Positions 24,993 through 33,396 of a stretch of DNA of 64,000 nucleotides are shown in pieces (position 1 is the first letter of the stretch; every line of letters starts with the position of its first letter). The notes beneath the pieces were generated by a model, which did no database searches, was not told the origin of the DNA, and saw nothing but the letters and a program-made list of their open reading frames with translations. Origin of the DNA: Cognataquiflexum nitidum. GTDB lineage: Bacteria; Bacteroidota; Bacteroidia; Cytophagales; Cyclobacteriaceae. Both the position numbers and the translations under genes were made by a program. Where the stretch lies: the NCBI RefSeq assembly GCF_022538055.1, contig NZ_JAKZAM010000028.1, forward strand, positions 1-64,000. Reading direction: 5' to 3'.

Positions 24993-25964
24993 ATGAAAAT
25001 CACAGAATTTTTAAAACATAATTTCAGACACTTCAACGCGGCAGCATTGATAGATGCCGCTGAAGGATATAAAACCCATTTAGATAACAATGGCAAAATG
25101 ATGGTAACCTTGGCAGGGGCTATGTCTACCGCCGAATTGGGGATTTCACTTGCCGAAATGATACGGCAGGATAAGATCCAAATTATTTCCTGTACAGGAG
25201 CCAATTTGGAAGAAGATGTTTTCAACCTTGTTGCCCATGATTATTATGAAAGAATTCCAAATTATAGGGAATTGTCTCCTGAACAGGAACAAGACTTATT
25301 GAGCAGGCACATGAACAGGGTTACGGATACATGTATCCCTGAAATGGAGGCAATGAGAAGAATTGAAAATGTGATTTTGGAAGAATGGGTAAAAGCTGAT
25401 AAAGCGGGTGAATGCTATTTTCCCCATGAGTTTTTCTATAAAATACTCCTTTCAGGCAAGTTAGATGCAAGTTTTCAGATAGATCCAAAAAATTCCTGGC
25501 TTTTGGAAGCTGCCAAAAAGAACCTCCCTATGATCGTACCGGGATGGGAAGATTCAACACTCGGAAATATGTTTGCCGGACACGTGATCGCAGGAGATGT
25601 AAAGAATGTACATACAGTCAGAACAGGAATCGAATACATGATTTTTTTGGCCGAATGGTACACCCAAAATGCAAAAGATGAAAGTACTATCGGATTTTTT
25701 CAAATTGGCGGGGGAATTGCTGGTGATTTCCCAATATGTGTTGTTCCGATGCTTCATCAGGATTTACAAAGAGATAATGTACCTCTTTGGGGTTATTTCT
25801 GTCAGATTTCAGATTCTACTACTTCTTACGGATCTTATTCCGGTGCAGTACCTAATGAAAAGATCACCTGGGGTAAACTTGGACTTAACACACCAAAATA
25901 TATCATAGAATCAGATGCAACAATTGTTGCGCCACTGATTTTCGCTATCGTCCTAGACCAATAA
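24993..25964 (+). CDS. Deoxyhypusine synthase-family protein (bacterial polyamine enzyme)
   Basis: A 323-residue homologue of deoxyhypusine synthase (DHS). It has the NAD-binding stretches MVTLAGAMSTAELG (about 37-50) and ISCTGANLEED, the segment VPGWEDSTLGNMF, and the conserved lysine Lys295 in EKITWGK that forms the enzyme-imine intermediate in DHS. Bacteria lack eIF5A, so the enzyme more likely transfers an aminobutyl group to another amine (a homospermidine-synthase-like reaction). That is an inference from the family. It has its own promoter, and its stop codon is followed after 1 nt by the OmpA-like gene, so the two are co-transcribed. Confidence 0.88.
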   Translation: MKITEFLKHNFRHFNAAALIDAAEGYKTHLDNNGKMMVTLAGAMSTAELGISLAEMIRQDKIQIISCTGANLEEDVFNLVAHDYYERIPNYRELSPEQEQDLLSRHMNRVTDTCIPEMEAMRRIENVILEEWVKADKAGECYFPHEFFYKILLSGKLDASFQIDPKNSWLLEAAKKNLPMIVPGWEDSTLGNMFAGHVIAGDVKNVHTVRTGIEYMIFLAEWYTQNAKDESTIGFFQIGGGIAGDFPICVVPMLHQDLQRDNVPLWGYFCQISDSTTSYGSYSGAVPNEKITWGKLGLNTPKYIIESDATIVAPLIFAIVLDQ

Positions 25965-25965
25965 A

Positions 25966-27681
25966 ATGAATTCAAAAAGTATCAGTAACTCTCCAAAAGC
26001 AAGTGGGCTATTCCTGCTTGCTTTTTTCCTTTTTTCGGCCGTAGCCGGGCAAGAAATCAGACCCATAAAAGCCTTAAATTCCCCATATGATGAGCAAAAT
26101 CCTGTTTTCTCATCCGGGGGTGAGCTCTTTTATACTATAGGTTTTCATCCTGAAAATTCCGGGGGACCTACTGATTTTGGTGATGTCTGGTTTAGCAAAT
26201 TGGATGGGAAGGGAGACTGGCAGGTCCCCCAAATGGTTTCTGATTTATCCACCAGTGGCATGGACGTTCTTGTTGGGTTTTCTGATGCCCTTACTGCTAT
26301 GGTTTATCATAGTGGTCAAAATGGAAAGAAACAGGGGATTCACCTATATTCCAGATTTGGTACCTCTTGGAATTACCTTAAGCCCGTGGAAATGGGTAAC
26401 TTCAAAAACAATGGAAACCACTTCAGCGGCAGACTTTCTTTGGATGGAAACATCATGATAATGTCAATGAATTCATTTGGAAGTTTTGGAAATGAGGACA
26501 TTTATGTCAGTTTTAGGCAATCCGAAGGTGTTTGGTCCTCACCTTTAAATCTGGGGCCTCAAATAAACACATTTGCACAAGAACATAGTCCATACCTTTC
26601 TGATGATCTTCAGACCATTTATTTTTCATCCAACTACAAGGAAAATAGAAGGGGAAAGGATATTTATTTTTCCCAAAGAACAGGTACTACCTGGGAAAAT
26701 TGGACCACACCGTCGCCTGTAGAATATACGAATACACAAGGTTCTGAAATGGGCTATGCAAGAATTCCCGGAGAAGAAAACAATGCCATTTACACAAGTA
26801 CGCAAAATAGTGAAGGTTTTGGAGACTTTTTTATCGTAAAATTTCAGACCGTGGCACCGCTTATCGCGGAAATGGAAGAAAAATTACCCGAATTACCCAA
26901 AGTAAAAGAACCTGAGACAATCCCTGAAGAGAAAAGTATAGGCCTTAAGGAAGAAATTGATACTTTAAAACCAAAAACAGAAACAGTCAAACCTATCATT
27001 ACGGAAACATTGGTTGACACAGTGGCTAAGGTTCCGGTAGTTATTTCCGAAGAAATCCCTATCCAAACCCCAACTGTAAATACGTTCCGGTCAAGGGAAG
27101 AGGTTAAAGTTTTAGATGCCCAAACCAAAAGCCCTATAGCATACAAAATCGAAATTGGAAATGCAAGAGGCATAAAAAAGGAAATCCAAAATCAGGAACA
27201 GCTTTGGAATGAAATAGAAGATCCGCAATGGGTCAATTTTACAGTAAGCTCAAAAGGATATATTCCCCAACTACTTGATAAAAACAACTGGATGGAATTA
27301 GAAGGAAAAGAAATGTTGATGAAACCGGCTGTTGCAGGAACGGCTATCATTTTGGAAAATATTCAGTTTAACCGCGGTACATCAGATTTTGCAGATTCTA
27401 GATCTATTCAGGTTCTTGATGACTTTGTATTTTTTCTCAAAGAAAATCCTGAAATCAAAATTAGGTTGGAAGGGCATACTGATAATGCAGGAGATCCGTC
27501 ACTCAACAAGGACTTGTCAATGAAAAGGGCTTCAAAAATCAGAGCATACCTTACCATTAATGGAATTGAATTTGAAAGAATCAGAACTTCAGGATGGGGT
27601 GGGACACGACCTATTGCCGATAACGGCACTGAGGAAGGAAGAACGATAAACAGAAGGGTAGAAATGCTGATTGAGAACTAG
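25966..27681 (+). CDS. OmpA-family protein with PD40 beta-propeller repeats
   Basis: A 571-residue envelope protein. The signal peptide is at about 1-28 (ending SAVAGQ). The N-terminal half (about 35-300) has WD40-like PD40 repeats, such as SYLSDDLQTIYFSS-type blades around DLQTIYFSSNYKE. A Pro/Glu/Thr-rich linker (about 305-375) leads to a small carboxypeptidase-like domain, then the OmpA C-terminal peptidoglycan-binding domain (about 465-571) with IRLEGHTDNAGD and the RAxxIRxYL helix. It should tether the outer membrane to peptidoglycan. It follows the DHS-like gene by 1 nt. This domain set is typical of Bacteroidota. Confidence 0.88.
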   Translation: MNSKSISNSPKASGLFLLAFFLFSAVAGQEIRPIKALNSPYDEQNPVFSSGGELFYTIGFHPENSGGPTDFGDVWFSKLDGKGDWQVPQMVSDLSTSGMDVLVGFSDALTAMVYHSGQNGKKQGIHLYSRFGTSWNYLKPVEMGNFKNNGNHFSGRLSLDGNIMIMSMNSFGSFGNEDIYVSFRQSEGVWSSPLNLGPQINTFAQEHSPYLSDDLQTIYFSSNYKENRRGKDIYFSQRTGTTWENWTTPSPVEYTNTQGSEMGYARIPGEENNAIYTSTQNSEGFGDFFIVKFQTVAPLIAEMEEKLPELPKVKEPETIPEEKSIGLKEEIDTLKPKTETVKPIITETLVDTVAKVPVVISEEIPIQTPTVNTFRSREEVKVLDAQTKSPIAYKIEIGNARGIKKEIQNQEQLWNEIEDPQWVNFTVSSKGYIPQLLDKNNWMELEGKEMLMKPAVAGTAIILENIQFNRGTSDFADSRSIQVLDDFVFFLKENPEIKIRLEGHTDNAGDPSLNKDLSMKRASKIRAYLTINGIEFERIRTSGWGGTRPIADNGTEEGRTINRRVEMLIEN

Positions 27682-27843
27682 TTTAAATTTCTTTGATAAG
27701 TTTTATTTGTAAACGCATTAATGAATGTAGCCACACAAATAATGGTCGGGAAATTAGTGTGTTCTTTGGAAATGTATTCGCATCCGATAATGTACTTTCA
27801 AGCCCACCGTGTAACTTTTCGGATACTCATATTAAGTTTTGAT

Positions 27844-27886
27844 AAATGGATATATATTATTGAAAATCAATAGTATATATCCATTT
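27844..27886. repeat. Long inverted repeat (20-bp arms, 3-nt loop)
   Basis: The arms start AAATGGATATATA and match over 20 bp with one mismatch around an AAA loop, followed by a T-rich stretch. It lies 163 nt after the OmpA-like stop and 197 nt before the LacI gene. It may act as a terminator for the former, but its distance and AT-only stem are unusual. The rest of the 401-nt spacer has no gene. Confidence 0.55.
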
Positions 27887-28035
27887 ATTTTACCTTTTTT
27901 TCAGTTTATAAACAGGGTATTTAAAGTCATCTAGTCATTACCTTTTATCATATTGGTTAAATCTTCAGTATCCGAATCATTGGACATTTTTTGCCTTTGT
28001 GTAAACAAAAAATAATAATTCAAGTATGTTATAGT

Positions 28036-28056
28036 AAATACCTGCTAAAGGTATTT
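28036..28056. promoter_or_regulatory. Palindrome AAATACC-N7-GGTATTT upstream of a LacI-type gene
   Basis: A perfect 7-bp inverted repeat 27 nt upstream of the LacI-family start codon. It could be an autoregulatory operator. It also resembles the TACC...GGTA palindromes at 7459 and 14075, but with 15 rather than 16 bp between outer bases. Confidence 0.45.
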
Positions 28057-28082
28057 GTATTAGTATATACCCAAATTATCCG

Positions 28083-29114
28083 ATGATAGAAAAGAAAAAG
28101 TTAACCTTAAAAGATATCGCAAAAGAATTAGGTATATCTGTATCTACCGCGTCACGGGCATTGAAAGAACATCCTGATATTTCAAAGGATACCATCAGGG
28201 CAGTAAAGGAGTATGCTGAAGCCCATCATTATGTGCCTAATTTTTTGGCCGTTAATTTTAGAAAAAGCAGGACGTTTAATATTGGGCTGATTGTACCGGA
28301 ATTGGTTCATCATTTTTTTTCAACTGTTATCAGCGGCGCAATTGATGAAGCCAAAAAATGCGGATATAATGTATTGGTAAGTCAATCAAATGACTTGTTG
28401 AAAGATGAAATAGTGGCCTGCAGGACCATGCTAGCATCAAGCGTTGATGGTCTTTTGATTTCTATTTCTAATGAAACCCAAGAAGGAGAGCATTTATCTG
28501 AATTTCTGTCGGAAGGAAAACCTGTTGTCCAATTTGATAAAATAACAGACAGTTTGGATACGCCAAAAGTAACTGTAGATGATTTTGAGGGTGCGTACCA
28601 AGCCGTCAATCAATTGATAAGTCAGGGATATAGGAAGATCGCCCACCTTCGTGGAAGAAATAAAGTAAAAAATGCAAATGAAAGATTTGAAGGATATCGC
28701 AGGGCTTTGACCGATAATAATGTAGAAATTTCAGATAGTTGGGTAAAATCCTGTGTTGCAATCAGCGAAAAAGAAGGTTATGATTTTGCAAAAGAACTTA
28801 TGGAATCCGCCAATCCTCCTGATGCTTTTTTCTGTATCACAGATTTGGTAGCATTGGGCGTAATCAATTACCTTAAAAATTCCGGATATAAAATCCCTAA
28901 TCAAATTGGAGTGATGGGTTTTAGTAATTGGAAACTCGCAGAAGTAGTCAGTCCGGGATTAAGTTCAGTTGACCAGCATGGGTACGAAATGGGAATCAAG
29001 TCCATGAAGTTGCTTATTGAACTGATACAAAACCATGATTTGGAAAATCATGATGAAATACAACTTAAGACCAAATTGATAGTAAGAGAGTCTTCTCTAC
29101 GAAATCAGGATTAG
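28083..29114 (+). CDS. LacI-family transcriptional regulator, orphan
   Basis: A 343-residue LacI/GalR-type repressor. The N-terminal helix-turn-helix is LTLKDIAKELGISVSTASRAL split over residues 6-26, with a hinge helix at about 50-60. A periplasmic-binding-protein-like sugar domain fills the rest (IGLIVPELVHHFF, GVMGFSNWKLAEVVSPGLSS). It is not next to sugar genes: the neighbours are an OmpA-like gene and small membrane and ribosomal protein genes, with the glycogen branching enzyme 0.8 kb downstream. Control of glgB or of itself through the palindrome at 28036 is possible. Confidence 0.9.
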   Translation: MIEKKKLTLKDIAKELGISVSTASRALKEHPDISKDTIRAVKEYAEAHHYVPNFLAVNFRKSRTFNIGLIVPELVHHFFSTVISGAIDEAKKCGYNVLVSQSNDLLKDEIVACRTMLASSVDGLLISISNETQEGEHLSEFLSEGKPVVQFDKITDSLDTPKVTVDDFEGAYQAVNQLISQGYRKIAHLRGRNKVKNANERFEGYRRALTDNNVEISDSWVKSCVAISEKEGYDFAKELMESANPPDAFFCITDLVALGVINYLKNSGYKIPNQIGVMGFSNWKLAEVVSPGLSSVDQHGYEMGIKSMKLLIELIQNHDLENHDEIQLKTKLIVRESSLRNQD

Positions 29115-29158
29115 GTAATATTTTATTAACATTGGCATAAAGATTTTTTAATATATTT

Positions 29159-29188
29159 TTTGTCAAATTGAATCGAGTTCTATATTTG
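29159..29188 (+). promoter_or_regulatory. Bacteroidota promoter (TTTG-N18-TATATTTG)
   Basis: TTTG at 29159-29162 and TATATTTG at 29181-29188 have the same 18-nt spacing as the promoter at 24233. It is 19 nt upstream of the ATG at 29208. Confidence 0.75.
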
Positions 29189-29207
29189 CGTATTCAAAAT
29201 ACAATTT

Positions 29208-29423
29208 ATGGAGACTTTCTTTACTCTATTCCTGCTGACCATTACCTATGGTTTGTTTTTTTTATCTATATATCCCGAAAAGTATCTAAAAAAAATTAGC
29301 CACATTTATAGCCACAAGAATTTTCCCGAACACAGAAAATTTTCCTTAAGTGCGCCCATATTCTTTTCTTTTCTTTTGGGATATTCCTTGGCCGCTACAG
29401 TGGTATTTATTTTTATGAGATAA
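29208..29423 (+). CDS. Small two-helix membrane protein
   Basis: A 71-residue protein with an N-terminal membrane helix (about 3-20), a basic Lys/His-rich middle (KYLKKISHIYSHKNFPEHRK) and a second helix near the C-terminus. Its strong promoter and its place just upstream of the ribosomal protein THX gene suggest steady expression. I do not recognise a family. Confidence 0.7.
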   Translation: METFFTLFLLTITYGLFFLSIYPEKYLKKISHIYSHKNFPEHRKFSLSAPIFFSFLLGYSLAATVVFIFMR

Positions 29424-29508
29424 TAAAACCAATTATCTATTAAGTTCTTGAGTTTTTGAATCGAACTTTTTAAGTTTGAATGTATTTTCAACCTTAAAAC
29501 TATGTTCT

Positions 29509-29634
29509 ATGGGAAAAGGAGATATCAAATCCAGGAAAGGAAAAATCAAGATTGGCTCTTTTGGTGCAAGTAGGCCCAAATCAAAGCGAAACGTAGCCAC
29601 TAAGAAAATCAAACTTGGCTTGCCACGTAAGTGA
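29509..29634 (+). CDS. 30S ribosomal protein THX
   Basis: A 41-residue, very basic protein (about 14 Lys/Arg) beginning MGKGDIKSRKGKI, with the family core GSFGASRPK and ending LGLPRK. This is the Bacteroidota form of bacterial ribosomal protein THX (bTHX), which sits in the head of the small subunit and stabilises rRNA. ATG at 29509, TGA at 29632-29634. A TAAGTTTG element at 29471-29478 is a likely -7 promoter box, and a terminator follows at once, so it is monocistronic. Confidence 0.88.
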   Translation: MGKGDIKSRKGKIKIGSFGASRPKSKRNVATKKIKLGLPRK

Positions 29635-29648
29635 TTTTTCTGAAACAA

Positions 29649-29675
29649 AGCATTGCCCTACAGGCAGTGCTTTTT
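29649..29675 (+). terminator. Terminator of the THX gene
   Basis: AGCATTGCC/GGCAGTGCT stem (one G:U wobble) with a 5-nt loop and five T. The following 250 nt to the glgB start hold no gene. Confidence 0.8.
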
Positions 29676-29924
29676 AAATTTAATGTACGCAGGCAATTAC
29701 ATCTGTGGAATGGATGTCCATTTTTATCCAATTCTGCCCAATGAAAAGCCCAGTACACCGTCCATTGGGATGCCGGTTTGGTTGTGGGTTAACAGGATCC
29801 GTCCTGTGCGGATTAAAGAACAATAAAGGGTTGATGCCCAAGTAGCGAATACCCTTGTAAATTTTAAAATGTTGATAGATTTGGTTTGCCTGATGATTAT
29901 TAATTAAATTGGAACAATACTAAT

Positions 29925-31943
29925 TTGTTTTTTGTGAACAACCCTGAAATTTTGCAGATAATTAAGGACTCCCCTTGGCTTGAGGCCCATACAGCGGATA
30001 TCCAAGAAAGGTATGAAAGATACCTCGCCACAATTAAATTTATCAACCATGATTATGGAAGTCTTCTAGAATTCGCAAAAGCCCATGAGTATTATGGTAT
30101 CCATTTTGACAGCTTTAGAAAGGGCTGGGTATACCGGGAATGGGCTCCAAGAGCATTTAATTTATTTTTGATGGGGGATTTCAATCACTGGAACAGGTAC
30201 AGCCATCCAATGAAAAAAGACCACCGAGGCGATTGGGAGATATTTTTACCCTATGAAGAATATAAGGATTTGTTTGTTCACCAAAGCAAGGTAAAGGTTC
30301 ATATTGAAGGTGAAAACGGAGCCTTGGACAGGATTCCGGCATACATCAGAAGGGTGATTCAAGATGAGGCTACCCATGATTTTACCGGTCAGCTTTGGTT
30401 TCCTGAGAAGCAATTTAAATGGACAGACCTGGGTTTTGACCCTTCAGAAAATCTTAAACAACCACTGATCTATGAATGTCATGTAGGAATGGCCCAAGAA
30501 AAACTAGGGGTCGGCACTTACTTGGAATTTGCCGAAAACATTCTTCCCAGAGTCAAAGCTGCCGGATACAACACCATTCAAATGATGGCTATCATGGAGC
30601 ACCCGTATTATGGATCTTTTGGCTATCATGTCTCTAATTTCTTTTGCCCTACTTCCAGATTTGGAACGCCCGAAGAATTGAAATTTTTGATCAACAGAGC
30701 CCATGAAATAGGGATTTCTGTAATTATGGACTTGGTGCACTCTCATGCAGTCAAAAATGTATTTGAAGGCCTCAACGAATTTGATGGATCAGACCACCAA
30801 TATTTTCACCCGGGAGGCAGGGGCTATCATGAGGGTTGGGATTCCAAGCTCTTCGATTACGGAAAATTGCAAGTAAAACACTTTTTGCTTTCCAATGTAA
30901 GGTATTGGCTGGAGGAATTTCACTTTGATGGATTTAGGTGGGATGGAGCTACTTCTATTATCTACCTTCATCATGGTAACATTTCCTTTGACAGTTTGGA
31001 CAAGTATTTCGATGCGGGTGTGGATGTGGATGCTGTAATTTACCTGCAATTGGCCAATAAGTTAATTCATGATTTTTCTCAAAATGCCATTTCCATAGCT
31101 GAAGAAGTAACCGGAATGCCGGGGCTTTGCCGGAAAATCGCGGATGGTGGAATTGGGTTTGACTATCGCTTGGCGATGGGAATTCCGGATTTTTGGATCA
31201 AAACATTGAAGCACCAACCTGATGAGCATTGGGACCTTTTCAACATGTGGCATGAACTGACAAACAGGCCCGCGATTGAGAAGACAATAGCATATGCTGA
31301 ATCCCATGACCAAGCCTTGGTTGGCGATAAATCAATTGCTTTTTGGTTGATGGACAAAGAAATGTATTCGAGCATGTCCAAACTTCAATCCAGTCTTGTG
31401 GTAGATAGGGGAGTAGCCCTTCATAAAATGATTCGAATGATAACCATTTCCTTGGGAGGAGAGGGTTACCTCAATTTCATAGGAAATGAGTTTGGACATC
31501 CGGAATGGATAGATTTTCCCAGAAAAGGCAATGATTGGAGCTACCAATATGCCCGTAGGCAATGGTCTTTGGTGGACACCGACCATCTCAGGTACCATGA
31601 TTTGTTTGATTGGGATAAAGCCATGATCAAACTGGTCACTGATTACCAAGTACTTGCTTCCCCACCTGCATCTCAACTTAACTTGGATCCTGACAAGAAA
31701 ATCCTCGTTTTTGAAAGGGCAGGATTGATTTTTGCATTTTGTTTTCACGTTTCGGAATCCCATTTTGGCTTTGAATTCAAAGTTCCCGAAAAAGGAAAGT
31801 ACAAGATCATCTTGAACTCTGACGATAAAAAGTACGGGGGATTTGAAAGGATAGAGGGTGACCCAATTTATCCCACGGATAAAAACCAAAAACTTCAGAT
31901 TTACCTTCCAAATAGGACTTGTCTGATTTTTAAAAAACAATAA
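29925..31943 (+). CDS. glgB: 1,4-alpha-glucan branching enzyme
   Basis: A 672-residue GH13 branching enzyme that makes alpha-1,6 branches in glycogen. The N-terminal CBM48 domain (about 35-140) includes FLMGDFNHWNR. The catalytic barrel has the conserved region FDGFRWDGATS with the nucleophile Asp, the acid IAEEVTG with Glu, and the third acidic site AYAESHDQALVGD. The C-terminal beta domain closes the protein. The length suits the eukaryote-like type common in Bacteroidota. The start is TTG at 29925 or GTG at 29934; neither is supported by an ATG. No other glycogen gene is adjacent. A terminator overlaps the stop codon. Confidence 0.93.
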   Translation: MFFVNNPEILQIIKDSPWLEAHTADIQERYERYLATIKFINHDYGSLLEFAKAHEYYGIHFDSFRKGWVYREWAPRAFNLFLMGDFNHWNRYSHPMKKDHRGDWEIFLPYEEYKDLFVHQSKVKVHIEGENGALDRIPAYIRRVIQDEATHDFTGQLWFPEKQFKWTDLGFDPSENLKQPLIYECHVGMAQEKLGVGTYLEFAENILPRVKAAGYNTIQMMAIMEHPYYGSFGYHVSNFFCPTSRFGTPEELKFLINRAHEIGISVIMDLVHSHAVKNVFEGLNEFDGSDHQYFHPGGRGYHEGWDSKLFDYGKLQVKHFLLSNVRYWLEEFHFDGFRWDGATSIIYLHHGNISFDSLDKYFDAGVDVDAVIYLQLANKLIHDFSQNAISIAEEVTGMPGLCRKIADGGIGFDYRLAMGIPDFWIKTLKHQPDEHWDLFNMWHELTNRPAIEKTIAYAESHDQALVGDKSIAFWLMDKEMYSSMSKLQSSLVVDRGVALHKMIRMITISLGGEGYLNFIGNEFGHPEWIDFPRKGNDWSYQYARRQWSLVDTDHLRYHDLFDWDKAMIKLVTDYQVLASPPASQLNLDPDKKILVFERAGLIFAFCFHVSESHFGFEFKVPEKGKYKIILNSDDKKYGGFERIEGDPIYPTDKNQKLQIYLPNRTCLIFKKQ

Positions 31944-31969
31944 AGGGGCCAAAAGCCCCCTTATTTTTT
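31943..31969 (+). terminator. Terminator of glgB
   Basis: AGGGGC/GCCCCCT stem with an A-rich loop and a T-rich tail directly at the stop codon. The 200 nt to the next gene hold nothing recognisable. Confidence 0.75.
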
Positions 31970-32171
31970 CTATCCAATGACAGGTATCAACTAAACTTCA
32001 AGAAAAGCCTTACTCTCCGTATGAGCAGAAAGGTATTCGAGGTCATTGTCTTCAGTTTAAAACGTACCACAATTCTTAATGTTGAATTAAATTTATTAAT
32101 AGGTATCATAGGTTTTTTAATGAACCTATCCAAAAATGAGCAAGAGTTTGGTTAGATTATTTTCTTTCTAA

Positions 32172-33047
32172 TCAATTCAAGAATTTTTCCAACTCGGAGT
32201 AAAACCACTCCGGCTCGTCGTAAAATATAAAGTGGTAGGCGCCTTCGGCAATCAAAAGCTTGTATTCAGGAATGGTTTTCAATTGGTCATCCATATTTTT
32301 TTCTACAGATTCTTTTGTGGTGCCATAAGGTCCATAAGCAGCCCAAGAACCAAAAACCAAGACAGGAACTTTTATTTTATCCATTAATGGCCTGATGTCT
32401 GTGGTGTACATTTCTCCATAAGCTTGTCCTATGATGGCAGGATTGCTTTTGATACCCATTTCGACCACCTTTGGACGCTTAGATTCAGTAGCTATCATAG
32501 AGGCAATCATCATTTCTTGATTTGCCATTGCAGCCTCAGGTGACATGTTTGACATTGCCGTGGTCATTTGGGAAGATACTGCTTTGGCTGTCTCTGCAGT
32601 AATTCCGGGCATTACCAAAACAGGGAAATAGGGCACACCGTCCACTGACACGATTCTGCCAAAAATATCCGGTGCCTCAGAAGCAGCCCAAAGACCCAAA
32701 AAGCCACCCATACTATGCCCGATAAGGGTTGGTTTATTCAGTTTGTTTTCCTTTACATAAGCAATCAATTCATTTTTGACCGCTTCCAGATAATGATTTG
32801 CTTCGCCTTTTTCTCCATTTCCAAATCCTTTGATCCTGACCAGGTGGAGTTCATTTTTGGTTTTGTATTTTTCGACAAACTCATCCCAAACTTCAGGTGC
32901 GCAGGCCATTCCATGGATTAATATTATGGGCTTTCCTTTTCCGACAATTGTCGTTGAGATCAATTCCTGACTGGCATAAAGATTTGACAATTTGAGAATG
33001 GCCATCAAAAAGACCACTGACATCCATTTGATTTTGTTGGTTTTCAT
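32172..33047 (-). CDS. Secreted alpha/beta hydrolase
   Basis: A 291-residue alpha/beta-hydrolase with a signal peptide (about 1-25, hydrophobic core VVFLMAILKL). The start is ATG 33047; the in-frame TTG at 33071 would spoil the signal peptide. The oxyanion motif is ILIHGMACAP, the nucleophile elbow is IGHSMGG, and the catalytic His is near the end in EGAYHFIFYDEP. A flexible methionine-rich cap region (about 160-200, AMSNMSPEAAMANQEMMIAS) is notable. Substrates are unknown; esterase or lactonase activity is typical. It is divergent from the LytS/LytTR pair, whose promoter region it shares. Confidence 0.82.
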   Translation of the reverse strand: MKTNKIKWMSVVFLMAILKLSNLYASQELISTTIVGKGKPIILIHGMACAPEVWDEFVEKYKTKNELHLVRIKGFGNGEKGEANHYLEAVKNELIAYVKENKLNKPTLIGHSMGGFLGLWAASEAPDIFGRIVSVDGVPYFPVLVMPGITAETAKAVSSQMTTAMSNMSPEAAMANQEMMIASMIATESKRPKVVEMGIKSNPAIIGQAYGEMYTTDIRPLMDKIKVPVLVFGSWAAYGPYGTTKESVEKNMDDQLKTIPEYKLLIAEGAYHFIFYDEPEWFYSELEKFLN

Positions 33048-33105
33048 AGTTTTTCGTTTTTGTTTGTCCAAAATTGGAGGTTGAAAACCAACTGAGAAAA
33101 ATCAT

Positions 33106-33260
33106 TTGACCAAGAGAGAGTACTTCCTGACCATCTGCTTGAATTGGGTCAATTTTTGGAAAAGAGCGTTTTTACCCTTTTGATAATCTTGATATGGTGA
33201 TTTATCTTGGTTTGTCCTTCATATTATCCCTTTGGTCAAGTAATTCTTATTTTTGGTCAA
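33106..33260. promoter_or_regulatory. GGTCAA-type direct repeats, LytTR operator candidate
   Basis: Two identical 9-mers TTTGGTCAA at 33231-33239 and 33252-33260 start 21 bp apart (two helical turns, 12-nt spacer), the layout known for LytTR regulators. A near copy TTGGGTCAA is at 33144, and TTGGTCAA occurs on the other strand at 33106-33113. They lie in the 349-nt space between the hydrolase and the LytS/LytTR operon. No gene is present in this space. Confidence 0.45.
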
Positions 33261-33396
33261 TACCAATATTTTGAAAACAGGAGTATGGTTAATTTAGCAT
33301 CGAAACATATGCAGAGTTTTGATTTGATTGGTTTGAATCTTGACTAGGATACGGATCCTACTGTAAGACCAAGAGTGTTTTTAATCAAATTTTAAA

